In this document: positions 63,105 through 64,000 of the stretch, one piece after another
How the letters are laid out: each line of letters opens with the position of its first letter
Numbering within the stretch: the stretch's first letter is position 1
NCBI RefSeq assembly: GCF_026914185.1
Contig: NC_070560.1
Location: forward strand, 7,307,501 to 7,371,500
DNA length: 64,000 bases
Direction: 5' to 3'
Source of the DNA: Puccinia triticina
Taxonomy: Eukaryota > Basidiomycota > Pucciniomycetes > Pucciniales > Pucciniaceae
Notes under the pieces: model-generated
Told to the model about the DNA's origin: nothing
What the model saw: only the letters and a program-made list of their open reading frames with translations
Database searches by the model: none
Program-made: the position numbers and the translations under genes

Positions 63105-64000
63105 AGAAAAGTGAAAAATCAAAAGTTTTTTCTCATACATATATTTACTCACACTAGGCCTCAAGATACCACCAAATGGACCTCAGGAATGGATTCTATG
63201 GCCAATTTTACCCCTAGTCACCACTGGAAGCAGCACTGAAACCCCGCTGGATTGGAAGTTACACCCTCTTGGACCCTCATGGACACGGCCAGCCCCAGTC
63301 ATCAACCTGTAACACCCCTCAAGTTACCTTTCCCAGGTATACACATACTCAGCCCCAGCCAAACACATACTCTTTTCTATCCCTCTTATCTCCACTGCAT
63401 ATGCAGGGGACCAACCCCATTTCTTCTGTATTTGACATGTCCCCGCTTCATTTATGCACCTCTTGCAGCTGCATGCAGTCTTCTGACCCCATTTCTGCAC
63501 TCCTTGCATTAGTCTGACACCACTCATGCACCCCTTGCATGAGGTACCCCTGTATTTGACATTTCCCTGCTTTGTTTATGCACTCCTTGCATAGTATGAC
63601 CTCATCTTTCATTTCTCACCCCACTTTCTGCCTGTATTTAGTATCTTCTGACACCACTTGTACGCAGCCCACCAGCTAAAATCCCTCATCCAGGGTCCCC
63701 CTTGTAGCTATAATCCCTCACATTTTTCTATATAAGGAGCTCTCTCCCCCCAGTTGTTTTTCCCTCAGTTCAGTACCCACCAGTTATACAGATATCACCC
63801 ATTAGCCATTATCATCACCTTTACACTTTTATAACATACCGTATCATCCCTCTTATCTGCAATAACCACTGAGATCACCCTCATATTCTCATACTCTCAT
63901 ATCTCCTGGTTGCATATCACGCACCTGTCACGAGTTACCCGGTTCCTGGTTCAACTCCCGACTAAGACATATACCCTTCTCAGTCCAGACACTCTTCTCA
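63105..64000 (+). repeat. LTR-like repeat family C, copy 3 (runs off the window)
   Basis: Direct repeat of 59147-60000: TTACTCACACTAGGCCTCAA, CCAAATGGACCTCAGGAATG, TACCCCTAGTCACC, CTATATAAGGAGCTCTC near 63729, and GTTACCCGGTTCCTGGTTCA. The middle has GCACTCCTTGCAT and ATGCACCCCTTGCATGAG repeats absent from copy 2. Confidence 0.62.

Overview
This window looks like nuclear DNA of a filamentous fungus, most likely a basidiomycete and probably a rust (Pucciniales). I infer this from short GT...CTRAY...AG introns of about 50-110 nt, a small set of conserved fungal genes, two predicted secreted proteins without recognisable domains, and a very high load of diverse transposons. The species cannot be fixed from sequence alone. 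No rRNA gene, complete tRNA gene or CRISPR array was seen.

Layout. 1-10.8 kb: an intact-looking Ty3/Gypsy retrotransposon (1022-8933) sits inside a 9.5-kb TA-flanked element made largely of a palindromic minisatellite. That element lies between two inverted copies of an LTR-like repeat. 11-12 kb: a GC-rich gene remnant. 13-17.7 kb: a hAT transposon. 17.8-24.7 kb: a two-gene Tc1/mariner-type transposon whose ~305-bp inverted ends each carry the first coding exon of an inward-facing gene (accessory protein from the left, DD34E transposase from the right). The accessory gene is broken by two solo LTRs. 25.8-27.5 kb: a gene for a secreted protein. 27.6-31.9 kb: nested MITEs and LTR fragments.

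32.2-46.5 kb is the host gene island: a secreted CREG-like protein with a polyhistidine tail (-), the INO80 subunit Ies1 (-), a GH5-type glycoside hydrolase (+), complex I subunit NDUFA6 (-), a mitochondrial helical-repeat protein (+) divergent from NDUFA6, and a NIPA-type magnesium transporter (+). 46.5-50.2 kb is fold-back repeats. 50.2-51.7 kb encodes a second secreted protein. 52.4-64 kb is repeat-rich and holds orphan 3' gene fragments (DNA polymerase delta catalytic subunit C-terminus; a drug/metabolite-type transporter), a decayed PIF/Harbinger element and LTR-like repeats.

How it fits together. The host genes show no common pathway; NDUFA6 and its divergent neighbour probably share a 138-bp promoter and both concern mitochondria. 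The main interest lies in the mobile DNA: the two-gene transposon with coding exons inside its ends, a Ty3 copy whose 3' LTR folds back on itself yet is bounded by a target duplication, an unusually long tRNA-Tyr match at its primer site, and repeated CpG-to-TpG changes that disable transposon proteins.
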